Assembly (NCBI GenBank): GCA_002720855.1
Contig: PBIN01000002.1
Coordinates: 1 to 64,000 of the forward strand
Direction: 5' to 3'
Source: Rhodospirillaceae bacterium
GTDB lineage: Bacteria > Pseudomonadota > Alphaproteobacteria > MPNO01 > UBA2964
Length of the DNA: 64,000 bases
Below the pieces are notes generated by a model, which was not told the DNA's origin, did not search any database, and saw only the letters and a program-made list of their open reading frames with translations. This document shows, in pieces, positions 28,104-37,274 of this stretch (position 1 is the first letter of the stretch; each line of letters opens with the position of its first letter). Position numbers and translations under genes: made by a program.

Positions 28104-29140
28104 GCTGCTCCTTTCGCGTCACGTTCCTTGGCGAGATCAAGCGCCACGTCGACAATCATGTCCTCCTGACCGCCAACCATCCTGCGCCGTCCGAGCTCAA
28201 CCAGGATATCCCGGGTATCAATACCGTATGTCTGTGATGCCGATTCAGCATGCCGTAGGAAGCTGGAATAGACCCCGGCATAGCCAATCGAAAGCGTCTC
28301 ACGGTCGACACGCACGGGGCGGTCCTGTAACGGACGAACCAGGTCGTCCGCCGCATCCATTAGCCCGAATACATCGCATCCATGATTGAGACCCATGCGG
28401 TCCGCCACCGCGACAAAGACCTCCAACGCCGCATTGCCAGCGCCTGCACCCATGCCACCTAACGAACCATCAATCCGAATTGCACCTTCCTCAAGGGCAA
28501 TAAGATTGAACGAGATGCCGAGCCCGAGATTGTTGTGTGCGTGCATGCCGCGTTCCGTTTCCGGTTTGAGCACGTCATTCATGGCTTTGAACCGATCTGC
28601 CACACCGTCGGGTAACAATGCACCCGCGCTGTCGGTGACATAAACGCAGTGGGCTCCATACGATTCCATCAATTTCGCCTGTTCAGCGAAAGATTTATGG
28701 TCCGTCATATGCGCCAGCATGAGCAAACAGGCGACATCCATGCCGTTCTCCCGGGCCCATTCGATATGCTGCCGCGAGACATCGGCTTCCGTACAGTGTG
28801 TTGCAACGCGGACCGATGTGGCTCCTGCCGCTTGCGCATTTTTCAGGTCTTCTACCGTCCCGATGCCGGGGAGCAGAAGCACCGTAAGTTTGGCATTCTT
28901 GACGACACTGGCCGCCGCTTCGATCCATTCCAGATCGGTATTGGTGCCAAATCCGTAATTGAACGAAGAGCCCGCGAGACCGTCACCGTGGGTTACTTCG
29001 ATGCCGCTGACGCCTGCTTCGTCGAGCGCCTGGGCGATATCTCTTACCTGTTCCGGCGTATAGCGGTGCCTGATTGCGTGCATACCGTCGCGAAGAGTGG
29101 TGTCCTGCACATAGATTTTTTTGTCTTTATCGATATTCAT
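28100..29140 (-). CDS. 4-hydroxy-2-oxovalerate aldolase
   Basis: A protein of 346 residues of the DmpG/BphI/MhpE family that cleaves 4-hydroxy-2-oxovalerate to pyruvate and acetaldehyde. The HMGL-like barrel starts with [18 protein letters not shown] (catalytic Arg, metal-binding Asp) and contains the metal-binding MHAHNNLG. Family members form a channelled complex with the acetaldehyde dehydrogenase, whose gene ends 2 nt upstream. Confidence 0.94.
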   Translation of the reverse strand: MNIDKDKKIYVQDTTLRDGMHAIRHRYTPEQVRDIAQALDEAGVSGIEVTHGDGLAGSSFNYGFGTNTDLEWIEAAASVVKNAKLTVLLLPGIGTVEDLKNAQAAGATSVRVATHCTEADVSRQHIEWARENGMDVACLLMLAHMTDHKSFAEQAKLMESYGAHCVYVTDSAGALLPDGVADRFKAMNDVLKPETERGMHAHNNLGLGISFNLIALEEGAIRIDGSLGGMGAGAGNAALEVFVAVADRMGLNHGCDVFGLMDAADDLVRPLQDRPVRVDRETLSIGYAGVYSSFLRHAESASQTYGIDTRDILVELGRRRMVGGQEDMIVDVALDLAKERDAKGAA

Positions 29141-29142
29141 AA

Positions 29143-30069
29143 TTAAGCCGCCTTTTTGAGCTGGACCAGTCGCTCCGCAGTTTTCAGCGCGGCCGATGTC
29201 ATGATATCCAAATTACCGGCATAGTTTGGCAGATAATGTGCAGCGCCTTCGACTTCGAGGAAGACCGATGTCTTAAGCCCGACAAATTCGCCAAAGCCCG
29301 GGATTTCCATCGGCGTGTTATCGCCGATACGTTCAAACTGTACCTCCTGTTTGAGACGGTAGCCGGGGACGTAGCTTTGTACTTCCTCGACCTGTTTGGC
29401 CACGGATTCAGCAACCGCACCGGTATCGGCTTCGTCGCTGAGGGTGTACACCGTGTTACGCATAATCACCGGTGGGTCGGCAGGGTTGAGCACAATGATC
29501 GCTTTGCCACGGTCGGCGCCACCAACTTTTTCAAGCCCGGTCGCTGTCGTAACGGTAAATTCGTCTATATTGGCACGCGTACCGGGACCGGCGGATTTAC
29601 TGGCAATCGAAGCGACGATCTCGGCGTAATGCACCTTGGAAACTTTTTGAACGGCCTCGACCATGGGGATTGTCGCCTGACCACCACAGGACACCATATT
29701 GATGTTCGGGGCATCGAGATGCTGATCAATATTAACCACCGGTACGACATAAGGACCAATGGCCGCTGGTGTCATATCAATGATCTGCTTGCCATGTTCA
29801 CGCGCAAACTTGTCATGATATGCATGTGCCTTGGCGGAGGTCGCGTCGAACAGAATTTCGATATCATCGAAGCCGTCCATTTCGGCCAGTCCATCAATCC
29901 CCTTATCGGTGATCGACACACCCATATTCTTGGCACGGGCAAGACCATCTGAGTTGGGGTCAATCCCGACCAGAGCGCCCATTTCCAAAATATCGGAGGT
30001 CTCCAACACCTTGATCATCAGATCGGTGCCGATATTGCCGGAACCGATAATCGCTACTTTGGTTTTCAT
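29143..30069 (-). CDS. Acetaldehyde dehydrogenase (acetylating)
   Basis: A protein of 308 residues, family length. It oxidises acetaldehyde with CoA and NAD+ to acetyl-CoA. The NAD motif is [18 protein letters not shown] at 5-22 and the catalytic cysteine is in [13 protein letters not shown]. It is the partner of the aldolase encoded immediately downstream. It lies 11 nt after the hydratase gene. Confidence 0.95.
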   Translation of the reverse strand: MKTKVAIIGSGNIGTDLMIKVLETSDILEMGALVGIDPNSDGLARAKNMGVSITDKGIDGLAEMDGFDDIEILFDATSAKAHAYHDKFAREHGKQIIDMTPAAIGPYVVPVVNIDQHLDAPNINMVSCGGQATIPMVEAVQKVSKVHYAEIVASIASKSAGPGTRANIDEFTVTTATGLEKVGGADRGKAIIVLNPADPPVIMRNTVYTLSDEADTGAVAESVAKQVEEVQSYVPGYRLKQEVQFERIGDNTPMEIPGFGEFVGLKTSVFLEVEGAAHYLPNYAGNLDIMTSAALKTAERLVQLKKAA

Positions 30070-30080
30070 GAAGACACTCC

Positions 30081-30881
30081 TTACTGTCCGAATACGGCGC
30101 GGACTGAGCCGAGGCCGGAAATTCTTACTTCAATGACATCGCCGGGGTTTACGGGCGCCATCGGTCCCAGCGCACCGGTCATAATGGTGTCGCCGGCCAA
30201 TAGCGGCATGCCGACATCGACCATTTTGCGCGCAAGCCACAAGGCGGCATTGAGCGGATTGCCGAGACAGGCGGCACCTGCACCGATGGAAACCTGATCG
30301 CCTTTGTTTTCCATCACCATGCCGCACATGCGGAGATCGATCTCATGCAACCCGACCGGCCTGGTGCCTAGCACATAAAGGCCGGACGACGCATTGTCAG
30401 CGATGGTATCCAGAATAGTGATGTCCCAGTTAGCGATACGGCTGCCAACAATTTCAATCGCCGGCAAGGCATAGGCCACTGAATCGATTAGATCGACCAA
30501 AGTAAGCTGGTCATCGACCAGGTCGTCATCCAGCACCAACGCAATCTCACCCTCGACCTTGGGCTGCATCAGGCGGCTGGGGTCGACTTCGTCGCTATCG
30601 ACGACCTCCATATCTGCATAAAGAATTCCAAAATCTGGCTGGTCGACGCCAAGTTGTGCCTGAACGGATTTGGCGGTCAGACCGACTTTGCGTCCGACAG
30701 GTCGGCGGCCTTCCTTGATCCAGATATCGGTATTGGCCTGCTGGATCGCATACGCGGCGTCGAGGTCACCTTTTTTGATGAGATCGCGGATTGGTTTACA
30801 CGGTTTGCCGCTTGCGGCGGCGCGGCGAATGCGTGTTGCCGCTGTTTTAATGGGGTCTGGTTTGGCTGGTTTTTTAGCCAT
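30081..30881 (-). CDS. 2-keto-4-pentenoate hydratase
   Basis: A protein of 266 residues of the MhpD/DmpE family, adding water to 2-hydroxypenta-2,4-dienoate to give 4-hydroxy-2-oxovalerate. Typical segments are [20 protein letters not shown] and [14 protein letters not shown] with the metal-binding acidic residues. A lysine- and proline-rich N-terminal stretch of about 15 residues precedes the core. First gene of the minus-strand operon; its product feeds the aldolase and dehydrogenase encoded next. Confidence 0.9.
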   Translation of the reverse strand: MAKKPAKPDPIKTAATRIRRAAASGKPCKPIRDLIKKGDLDAAYAIQQANTDIWIKEGRRPVGRKVGLTAKSVQAQLGVDQPDFGILYADMEVVDSDEVDPSRLMQPKVEGEIALVLDDDLVDDQLTLVDLIDSVAYALPAIEIVGSRIANWDITILDTIADNASSGLYVLGTRPVGLHEIDLRMCGMVMENKGDQVSIGAGAACLGNPLNAALWLARKMVDVGMPLLAGDTIMTGALGPMAPVNPGDVIEVRISGLGSVRAVFGQ

Positions 30882-31036
30882 CTTCGATGCCTTTTATTTG
30901 CCCGGATTTGATGGCTTTTTATAGAGCAGGGACGGGGGGAAGGAAACAGGCGGATTTTGACATTATCTGGTTTCGCTTCCGCGTGTCGAAACTGTATATT
31001 TTAGTGTACGTATTTTCCAACATCATTCTTCTTATT

Positions 31037-31927
31037 ATGCTCGGTCTAGAATCTTCATCCATCTCTGTATCTTCCCGCGCCAACGGCATCGGTGCGGAGA
31101 TATCGGGTGTCGATTTATCAAATTCGTTGGATGACAAAACGTTTGCAAGTATCTCGGCGGCTTTCGACACCTACCGGCTTCTCATATTTCGGGGCCAGGA
31201 TTTAACCGCTGCGGAGCAGGTTGCTTTCAGCGAGCGGTTCGGACGCCTTGAAGATTTTCCCGACCCTAAAGATCAGGCAGATGGCTTCAAGACAGTACTT
31301 CGCGTTACCAATATCGATCGCACCACTGGTGGCATTAAACCGGTGGATGATCCCGGCCACAAATCCTTCACGCTGGGGACGTCTTCCTGGCATATCGACA
31401 GTTCATTCAGAAAACTGCCGTCGCGTGCTTCAATGTTGTATGGCATTGAAATACCCGAAGAGGGTGGAGACACGATGTTTGCGGATACAACAATTGCCTA
31501 TGACGCTTTGTCCGAAGACCGTCGCCAAGAACTCCACAAACTGACCGTCATTCACGATTTTGAGGAAACCCGCCGCCGGCACAAACTGCCGCCGCGACCG
31601 CCTGAAGTGCAGGCGGCGACGCCACCGGCTCGGCACCCGTTGGTCACCCAGCGCGAAAACGGCCGACGTGCACTGTTTATTGGATCACATGCCGCTGGAA
31701 TCGATGGCATGTCCTATGAAGATGCTCGCCGACTTATTGACGGGCTTGCAGCAGAAGCAAGTAAGCCCGAATGTACCTATCGCCACAAATGGAGCCCAGG
31801 CGATCTAGTGATGTTCGACAATATCTGCGTAATGCATCAGGCGATGCCGTATGACCTCGCAGGGTCACGCCGATTGCTGCACCGAACAACGGTGGCCGGC
31901 AACCAGCCACTTGCTCCAGTGGATTAA
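31037..31927 (+). CDS. TauD/TfdA-family 2-oxoglutarate dioxygenase
   Basis: A protein of 296 residues from ATG 31037; the open frame continues upstream to 30887 but that part has no similarity. Iron ligands are H119 and D121 (SSWHIDSSF) and a distal His in NICVMHQAMPYD; the 2-oxoglutarate-binding Arg is in SRRLLHRTTV. Family members oxidise sulfonates, phenoxyacetates and similar substrates. It is divergent from the aromatic operon, so it may share its regulator or supply its substrate. The substrate is unknown. Confidence 0.88.
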   Translation: MLGLESSSISVSSRANGIGAEISGVDLSNSLDDKTFASISAAFDTYRLLIFRGQDLTAAEQVAFSERFGRLEDFPDPKDQADGFKTVLRVTNIDRTTGGIKPVDDPGHKSFTLGTSSWHIDSSFRKLPSRASMLYGIEIPEEGGDTMFADTTIAYDALSEDRRQELHKLTVIHDFEETRRRHKLPPRPPEVQAATPPARHPLVTQRENGRRALFIGSHAAGIDGMSYEDARRLIDGLAAEASKPECTYRHKWSPGDLVMFDNICVMHQAMPYDLAGSRRLLHRTTVAGNQPLAPVD

Positions 31928-31941
31928 TATTGAAGTGTTGA

Positions 31942-32595
31942 TCAGCCCGCGCCCGCGTGTCGGCCGCCGGTTATCTTGATATTTACCGCAAGAGAAATAC
32001 GCTCACCGGTTCCGTAAAACGGATGGACGGAATGTTCCATCCAGGCCGGGAAGAGGATTAACTTTCCGGGCTCGGGATCAATCAAAAGGCTGCGGGCAAA
32101 TCCATATCCCGCTAATTTTGATGCCTGCGCCAGGGTTCGCGGGTCGTGGAGTTCAAACTTGCCATTGCGATCCCATCCCGGTTCCAGTTCACCGGCTTGT
32201 GCATAGTAAACGCACGACCAGTCACAATCGGGATGGACATGACCATCGTTGTAATTGCCTTGTCCATTGATATTGGCCCAGCCCCCCGCGACATATTGCA
32301 GATCGACATTTCCGAGGTCTGTTTCCTGGGTCAAAAGGGCTGCCATTCGCAACATGCTGTCATGTACCCAGCCTTTAAAGGCCTCAACCTCGGGTGTTTC
32401 CCAATTCCACAATGTCGGTGAGGACTGCCAGCCCCCGCGATTGGAAATACTCACGCCGCCATCCTCTTCACGTGCGGCATATACCTGTTTTTTTAAACCC
32501 TCATTTACAGTTTCAAAATTCGAGATGGTGCGCACCAGGACAGGTGTCGCGAATGCAATCGAAATATCCTGCGTAATTGGAAAACTAAAATCCAC
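31942..32595 (-). CDS. Putative 2OG-Fe(II) oxygenase, TIGR02466-like
   Basis: A protein of 217 residues starting at a GTG (32595) behind a GGGAG site. Motifs fit the prolyl-4-hydroxylase-like fold: H121-x-D123 (GHVHPDCDWS), distal H188 (PAWMEHSVHPF) and R199 (GERISLAVNIK). Such proteins are common in marine bacteria and phages; the substrate is unknown. It converges with the TauD gene with a 14-nt gap. Confidence 0.8.
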   Translation of the reverse strand: MDFSFPITQDISIAFATPVLVRTISNFETVNEGLKKQVYAAREEDGGVSISNRGGWQSSPTLWNWETPEVEAFKGWVHDSMLRMAALLTQETDLGNVDLQYVAGGWANINGQGNYNDGHVHPDCDWSCVYYAQAGELEPGWDRNGKFELHDPRTLAQASKLAGYGFARSLLIDPEPGKLILFPAWMEHSVHPFYGTGERISLAVNIKITGGRHAGAG

Positions 32596-32698
32596 ACCTG
32601 TTCTCCCAATTAGGAGTGCGCGTTTCTCTTGGAATTAATGATGCGCCATATATCAAGTTTAGGGTACCGACAACAACCGTTCCATAGTCGTTGGCGCG

Positions 32699-33826
32699 TT
32701 AATTCGGAGAACGGGCCAATCCCAATTTGATTGCCGATTTGTCGACGACACGGGTCCAAAATTGTTTTCGTCTTTCTGTAAAGGTCGCCAGGGAATAACA
32801 CACCACGAGACACAGCAACAAAATCGTTAAGCCACGCAATGGATTATCTACTTCTCCCGGAAGGACTGACGTCAAAAACAGCATTACCGGCATGTGCATG
32901 AGGTAGAGGGTGAAGGTGCCGTTGGCCAGCCAGCGTATTTTATTCTCAACCGGCGAAAGCAGTCCGATAAGACCCTGCTGCTTTGATCCGGCGAGAGAGA
33001 TCATCGTAAGGGCAAAGAGAAAACCCAGAAAGTAGTCAGCCAGCCAATAGACTGAAAACCCAAGCTGTAATTCGGAGATTCCGAAATGCGCCGCGATCTC
33101 CACTCCGGTAGATTTGAATTCTTCGTGCAATCCTAAACTAAACCAGATGATATAGGTTGTGAGACTAACGAGGAACAACGGCATAGCCACATGTTTGGGG
33201 ATTTGAAATCGCGAAATGTGCCAAACGGCGACACCCATCAGCCAAACAGGAAATAATAGGAATAGTTTTGGACCGGCGATCAGCACTGCGGCGATAAAGG
33301 CCACCCAACGACGTATGCCTTTGAGAAAAACGAGGGCACCAAACGCTATATAATACCAAACCTCATAGGCGATGCTCCAATATGGCGTGTTGGAAAAATA
33401 ACGCGTGTTCTGCCACCAACTTTCATGCAAAAAGGTTGCCCCAAGGAGTATCTGCTTGGCTGAGTCCGGGTAGCTAAACAAAACGTCCTGATAACTTTTT
33501 TCTGAAAAGTGTGATCCCGCTAAATCTATGATTGGCACCAGTATCAGCATCGGCACAACAACAGTGCTCATACGAACAATCCGAGCGGAAAAGTATTTAA
33601 GTGCCGAATTTTCGCGCCCCTGTACGACATAGGCCATTAGGAGGCCCGATAATACGAAAAAGAACACCACAGCGTGATGACCGAAGGGAATGATGTTAAT
33701 TTGCCAGAATAGCCCGCCGCTTATACTTTGCAGGGCGAAGTGGCTAATAAAAACCACCAAAGCTGCCCAAAACCGGATTAGATCGAGTGATAACGAAAAT
33801 CCCGGTGTTAAACCGCGGGGCGTCAT
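32699..33826 (-). CDS. Acyltransferase 3 family membrane protein
   Basis: A protein of 375 residues with about ten hydrophobic segments. It shows the acyltransferase-3 pattern: an N-terminal LDLIRFWAALVVFISHF with the catalytic His, then GHHAVVFFFVLSGLLMAYVV and the later FSNTPYWSIAYEVWYYIAFG. These enzymes acylate surface sugars or lipids at the inner membrane (OafA/NodX type). ATG 33826 is chosen over an in-frame TTG at 33832. Confidence 0.88.
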   Translation of the reverse strand: MTPRGLTPGFSLSLDLIRFWAALVVFISHFALQSISGGLFWQINIIPFGHHAVVFFFVLSGLLMAYVVQGRENSALKYFSARIVRMSTVVVPMLILVPIIDLAGSHFSEKSYQDVLFSYPDSAKQILLGATFLHESWWQNTRYFSNTPYWSIAYEVWYYIAFGALVFLKGIRRWVAFIAAVLIAGPKLFLLFPVWLMGVAVWHISRFQIPKHVAMPLFLVSLTTYIIWFSLGLHEEFKSTGVEIAAHFGISELQLGFSVYWLADYFLGFLFALTMISLAGSKQQGLIGLLSPVENKIRWLANGTFTLYLMHMPVMLFLTSVLPGEVDNPLRGLTILLLCLVVCYSLATFTERRKQFWTRVVDKSAIKLGLARSPN

Positions 33827-33894
33827 TTTCAAGTGCCAACCATCAAATCTCTATTCACAGCTCTGGCGTTAAACCATCTTTGCTGTAGTCATGG

Positions 33895-33925
33895 CAACAA
33901 AAAGGCGGCCCCAACCGGGACCGCC
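33895..33925 (-). terminator. Intrinsic terminator after dienelactone hydrolase gene
   Basis: On the minus strand GGCGGTCCC (33925-33917) pairs over nine positions with GGGGCCGCC (33912-33904), one pair being G-T, with a GGTT loop, and is followed by TTTTTGTTG. It starts 25 nt after the stop of the hydrolase gene. Confidence 0.9.
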
Positions 33926-33949
33926 GCCATTCTATTTTGTTGTGTAAAA

Positions 33950-34874
33950 CTACATCAAATGTTTCTTGAAGAAATCCATTGTGCGGGTCCAGGAAAGCTT
34001 TGCCTGTTCCTCGTTAAAGCGCTTTGTCGAGTTGTTGTGAAAACCGTGGCGCGTACCGGGGTAGGTATAAATTTCATGCGTTACATTGTTTTCCTTCAGC
34101 GCGGCGGCGTAGCCTGCTCGGCCTTTATTGATTCGCTTATCATTTTCGGCGAAATGCACCATCATCGCCGCTTTAATCTTGTGGACATCTTCGGATTTGG
34201 CGACGCGGCCGTAATACGGTGCACCCGCCTGAAGGTCTGAACCCATTTGCACGGCGAGATAGTTCACGACGCCACCGCCAAAACAAAACCCCGTGGCTCC
34301 GAGCTTGCCATTCGACAATGCATGTTTTTTCAACCATTTGGCGCTGTTCAGCATATCAACGCGGATTTTTCCGCGATTGAGTTTTTTCTGCATGACTTTC
34401 CCGTCATCGTCATTGCCCGGATAGCCACCAAGTGGGTATAGCGCGTCAGGAGCCAAAGCGACGAAGCCGTCAAGCGCAGCACGACGCGCGACGTCTTCAA
34501 TATGGGGGTTCAAACCGCGATTCTCGTGCACGATCAGAACCGCGGGGAAGGGGCCTGTGCCAGCAGGATGTACGAGGTAACCACGCATTCTGCCGCCGTT
34601 CCCACCTGGGGAATCATAAAATAACGTATTTAGCCTTGATCCGCTTGTCAGTAAATGAAACGGTCTGGGCTTCAGCGTATTTAGGCAGTAGCGCCTGCGC
34701 CATCGCGAGACCGGAAATCGTACCAACGACTGTTAGCGCCGCAGCACGCTGCAGGAATTCGCGGCGATCCATGTCGCCATGGCAATATTCGTCATACAGG
34801 TCATAGGCCTGAGGATCGATCTGATCGCTATCGATTTCGGTAACTTCAATGAGATCTGATTGTATTCCGTCCAT
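33950..34874 (-). pseudogene. Dienelactone hydrolase family protein, frameshifted
   Basis: Two overlapping minus-strand frames together give one family-length protein of about 307 residues. The 5' part (ATG 34874, GGGAG upstream) encodes MDGIQSDLIEVTEIDSDQID, then a Tat-type signal MDRREFLQRAAALTVVG and KRIKAKYV before a premature TGA. The 3' part continues with YDSPGGNGGRMRGYLVHPAG, the nucleophile GFCFGGG, the HFAENDKRIN acid and GTRHGFHN catalytic His. Removing one T from the T4 run (A4 at 34618-34621 on the plus strand) joins them as KYVIYDSPGG. The terminator and promoter-proximal parts are intact. Either a sequencing error or a recent loss of function. Confidence 0.85.
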
Positions 34875-35061
34875 GGAAAAACTCCCTCTTGTTTGTGTTG
34901 TTCCAACGGATTGCCCCAACCCTTTTGTGTTTTGCGACAAGCCGATCAATGATTATGAAGACGTCAGAACGCTCGCCTCCGCTAATAGAAACCGTGCAGT
35001 ACCGTAAGCAGTCTATGTACAGGGTTCTGTTTCTACCGAATCAAACACATGTGAAGAGGGT

Positions 35062-37221
35062 TTATTCCGCCGCTGCGGCTTTGTTCGTCCTAAGGATGCG
35101 GCAGGGAATGCCTCGGATATCGGATGATCCTGTCACCGGGTCTTTTGGACCGTCATAGCTTAGGGCAGCGTTGACATTGACATCGAGAGCACCGCGTTCG
35201 GGTCCTTTTGCTTCGGGGTACCACCAGCCCATACCGGTTCGCGCTACATCTCTCATCGTCTCATCCGTGACACGAACCTTGAGGCGGCAGCTGCCTGAAT
35301 GACCTGAAGTCTCGACGGTAACCCAGTCGTCTTCTTCGACGCCGTAAACAACTGCGGTTTCGGGATGTATCTGCAGCCAAGGATCCGGGGCAACTTTTCG
35401 AGCCCAACTTTGCTCCCGGAAACGCGAGTGATGGTATGACTTTTCTCGTGCACCCGTTAGCAAAAGCAGGGGATATTCGTCTCTGACTTCTTTCCCTTCT
35501 AAAGTTCCTGCCGTTGGAACGTATTCTGGCAAGGGATCGAGACCAAGTTCGGCGAGAGTTTCAGAATAGAGTTCTATTTTGCCAGTTGGCGTTTTAAATC
35601 CTGATTTGTCGAAGTCTCGTAATTCATAGGGGTATTCCGCGTACCCTTTTTCGAGAAGTTCTTCCACTGATACAGGGCCATCCCCCAGGAGAAACTCGTT
35701 GAACTCGCGCTTGGTATGCCAGGGAAAAAATTTTCTAGCATCGGTGTGTCCGCGCGCTTCCAGTCTTTTGACCAGCTCACCGGCGATCCAAAAATCACTG
35801 CGGGCTTCCCCCATCGGCGGATGAGAGGGTTGGATTACGCTAAGGCAGGGCGCATTTGCCTCCAGTGAGATCTCTTCATCTTCGAGCCCGGTGGTTTTCG
35901 GCAAGACAAGATCTGCGAACTCGGCGGTTGGCGTCATCATATGCGTTGCCACACAAAGATAGTCGAGCGACTTAAGCGCTTTGATCGTTTTCTGAGTGTT
36001 GGGGTAGGTCACGACAATATTGACCCCCGTAACATAGAGCGCACGAACAGGGTAAGGATCGTTCGTCAAAATGGCATTGATAACCGACGGGTTGTGGCAG
36101 GCGGTCTGCCATCCTCTTGGTCCGGCCCACAACGGAAATTCATCAGTGCCAATCGTTTTTTCTTCAACTTCAAGCGGCAGGCGGAACTCTGGCTTGTGAA
36201 GGACTTCAATGTAATTGGTAAAACCTGCGGGCTTCTTGACGCGCCGGTTTCCGCCAACTCGGTCCAAATTTCCTGATATCGCAACAAGGGCATGAAAGGC
36301 GCGGTAGGTCTGGACGCCAGCACTGAAGGCATCGATCCCATGACCGCTTACAAAACAAGATGGTCCTTCGGAATACAATTGTGCCGCTGTAACGATGTCG
36401 GCAGCCGGGACGCCGCTTATTTTGGCAGCATATTCCGGAGTGTATCGAGAAGCACGCTGACTAAGTTCGTCAAACCCGTGACACCAGTTTTCAACTGTAT
36501 CGTGATCATAGCGGTCATTGGTGATCATCCAGTTGACCATGGCGAGGCCGATGGCGGCATCTGTACCCAATTTAGGTTGTAGCCATAGATCAGCGATCGC
36601 AGCAGCTTGTGTCCGGGCGGGGTCGATCGTTATGATTTTTGCGCCCTTTTTATGCACCTTTTTGAGCGCAAGCCATTGTGACGGGTCGGCAGCCGACGGA
36701 TTTCTTCCGACGATCAACGCACACTTTGTGTTGTTGATATCCTCACCATTACTCATTGTGAGGCCGGTCAGCTTGTCAGAGAGTCCGCGACAACCACCAC
36801 ATAAATCCTGATTCATCATCCAATTGGGGGAACCATAGGCGCGCATCAGAAGGGCCAAAGCGACACCACGGCTAAAATGGGCGTTGCTTACCGCACCACA
36901 GAGTGACAAGGGCCCATGTTCGGCCTGGACGTCGAGGAATCGATCACACATTTCATCCAGCGCGTCGTCCCATGATATTTTTTCCCATTGTCCACCGCCA
37001 CGGCCTGCAGTACGGCGCATTGGATGTAAAACACGGTCTGGGTGGTATGTCAGTTCGGGCAGACCACGCAGCCCTTTAACGCAAAAGGCACCCTGTGACG
37101 CCGGGTGTTCCACATTGGGCTTTATCTTGGTGACGCGTCCGTCCACCGTAGTGAAATGACCACCACAGTGCGTACTACACTCCCAACAAGTACTGGGAAC
37201 CGTTTTGGTTATCTGTTCCAT
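35062..37221 (-). CDS. Molybdopterin-dependent oxidoreductase (formate dehydrogenase-like)
   Basis: A protein of 719 residues of the bis-MGD (DMSO reductase) superfamily. The N-terminus binds one 4Fe-4S cluster through C12, C15, C19 and C47. Cofactor-binding segments include ALIVGRNPSAADPSQWLALK and IITIDPARTQAAAIADLWLQ, and the C-terminal molydop-binding domain starts near PLLLLTGAREKSYHHSRFRE. C141 or C144 (NQDLCGGCRG) may be the molybdenum ligand. There is no twin-arginine signal, so it is probably cytoplasmic. The substrate is unknown. The SLC13/TrkA-C transporter ends 53 nt upstream in the same direction. Confidence 0.85.
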   Translation of the reverse strand: MEQITKTVPSTCWECSTHCGGHFTTVDGRVTKIKPNVEHPASQGAFCVKGLRGLPELTYHPDRVLHPMRRTAGRGGGQWEKISWDDALDEMCDRFLDVQAEHGPLSLCGAVSNAHFSRGVALALLMRAYGSPNWMMNQDLCGGCRGLSDKLTGLTMSNGEDINNTKCALIVGRNPSAADPSQWLALKKVHKKGAKIITIDPARTQAAAIADLWLQPKLGTDAAIGLAMVNWMITNDRYDHDTVENWCHGFDELSQRASRYTPEYAAKISGVPAADIVTAAQLYSEGPSCFVSGHGIDAFSAGVQTYRAFHALVAISGNLDRVGGNRRVKKPAGFTNYIEVLHKPEFRLPLEVEEKTIGTDEFPLWAGPRGWQTACHNPSVINAILTNDPYPVRALYVTGVNIVVTYPNTQKTIKALKSLDYLCVATHMMTPTAEFADLVLPKTTGLEDEEISLEANAPCLSVIQPSHPPMGEARSDFWIAGELVKRLEARGHTDARKFFPWHTKREFNEFLLGDGPVSVEELLEKGYAEYPYELRDFDKSGFKTPTGKIELYSETLAELGLDPLPEYVPTAGTLEGKEVRDEYPLLLLTGAREKSYHHSRFREQSWARKVAPDPWLQIHPETAVVYGVEEDDWVTVETSGHSGSCRLKVRVTDETMRDVARTGMGWWYPEAKGPERGALDVNVNAALSYDGPKDPVTGSSDIRGIPCRILRTNKAAAAE

Positions 37222-37274
37222 GGAACCAGCTTACTTCAAAAAGATATTTCCGGCACTAAGGATATTTCACAACC

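Noticed and set aside
30887-31036. 50-residue N-terminal extension of the TauD-family enzyme
   Set aside because: The normal family start is at 31037, and the upstream bases are the divergent promoter region.
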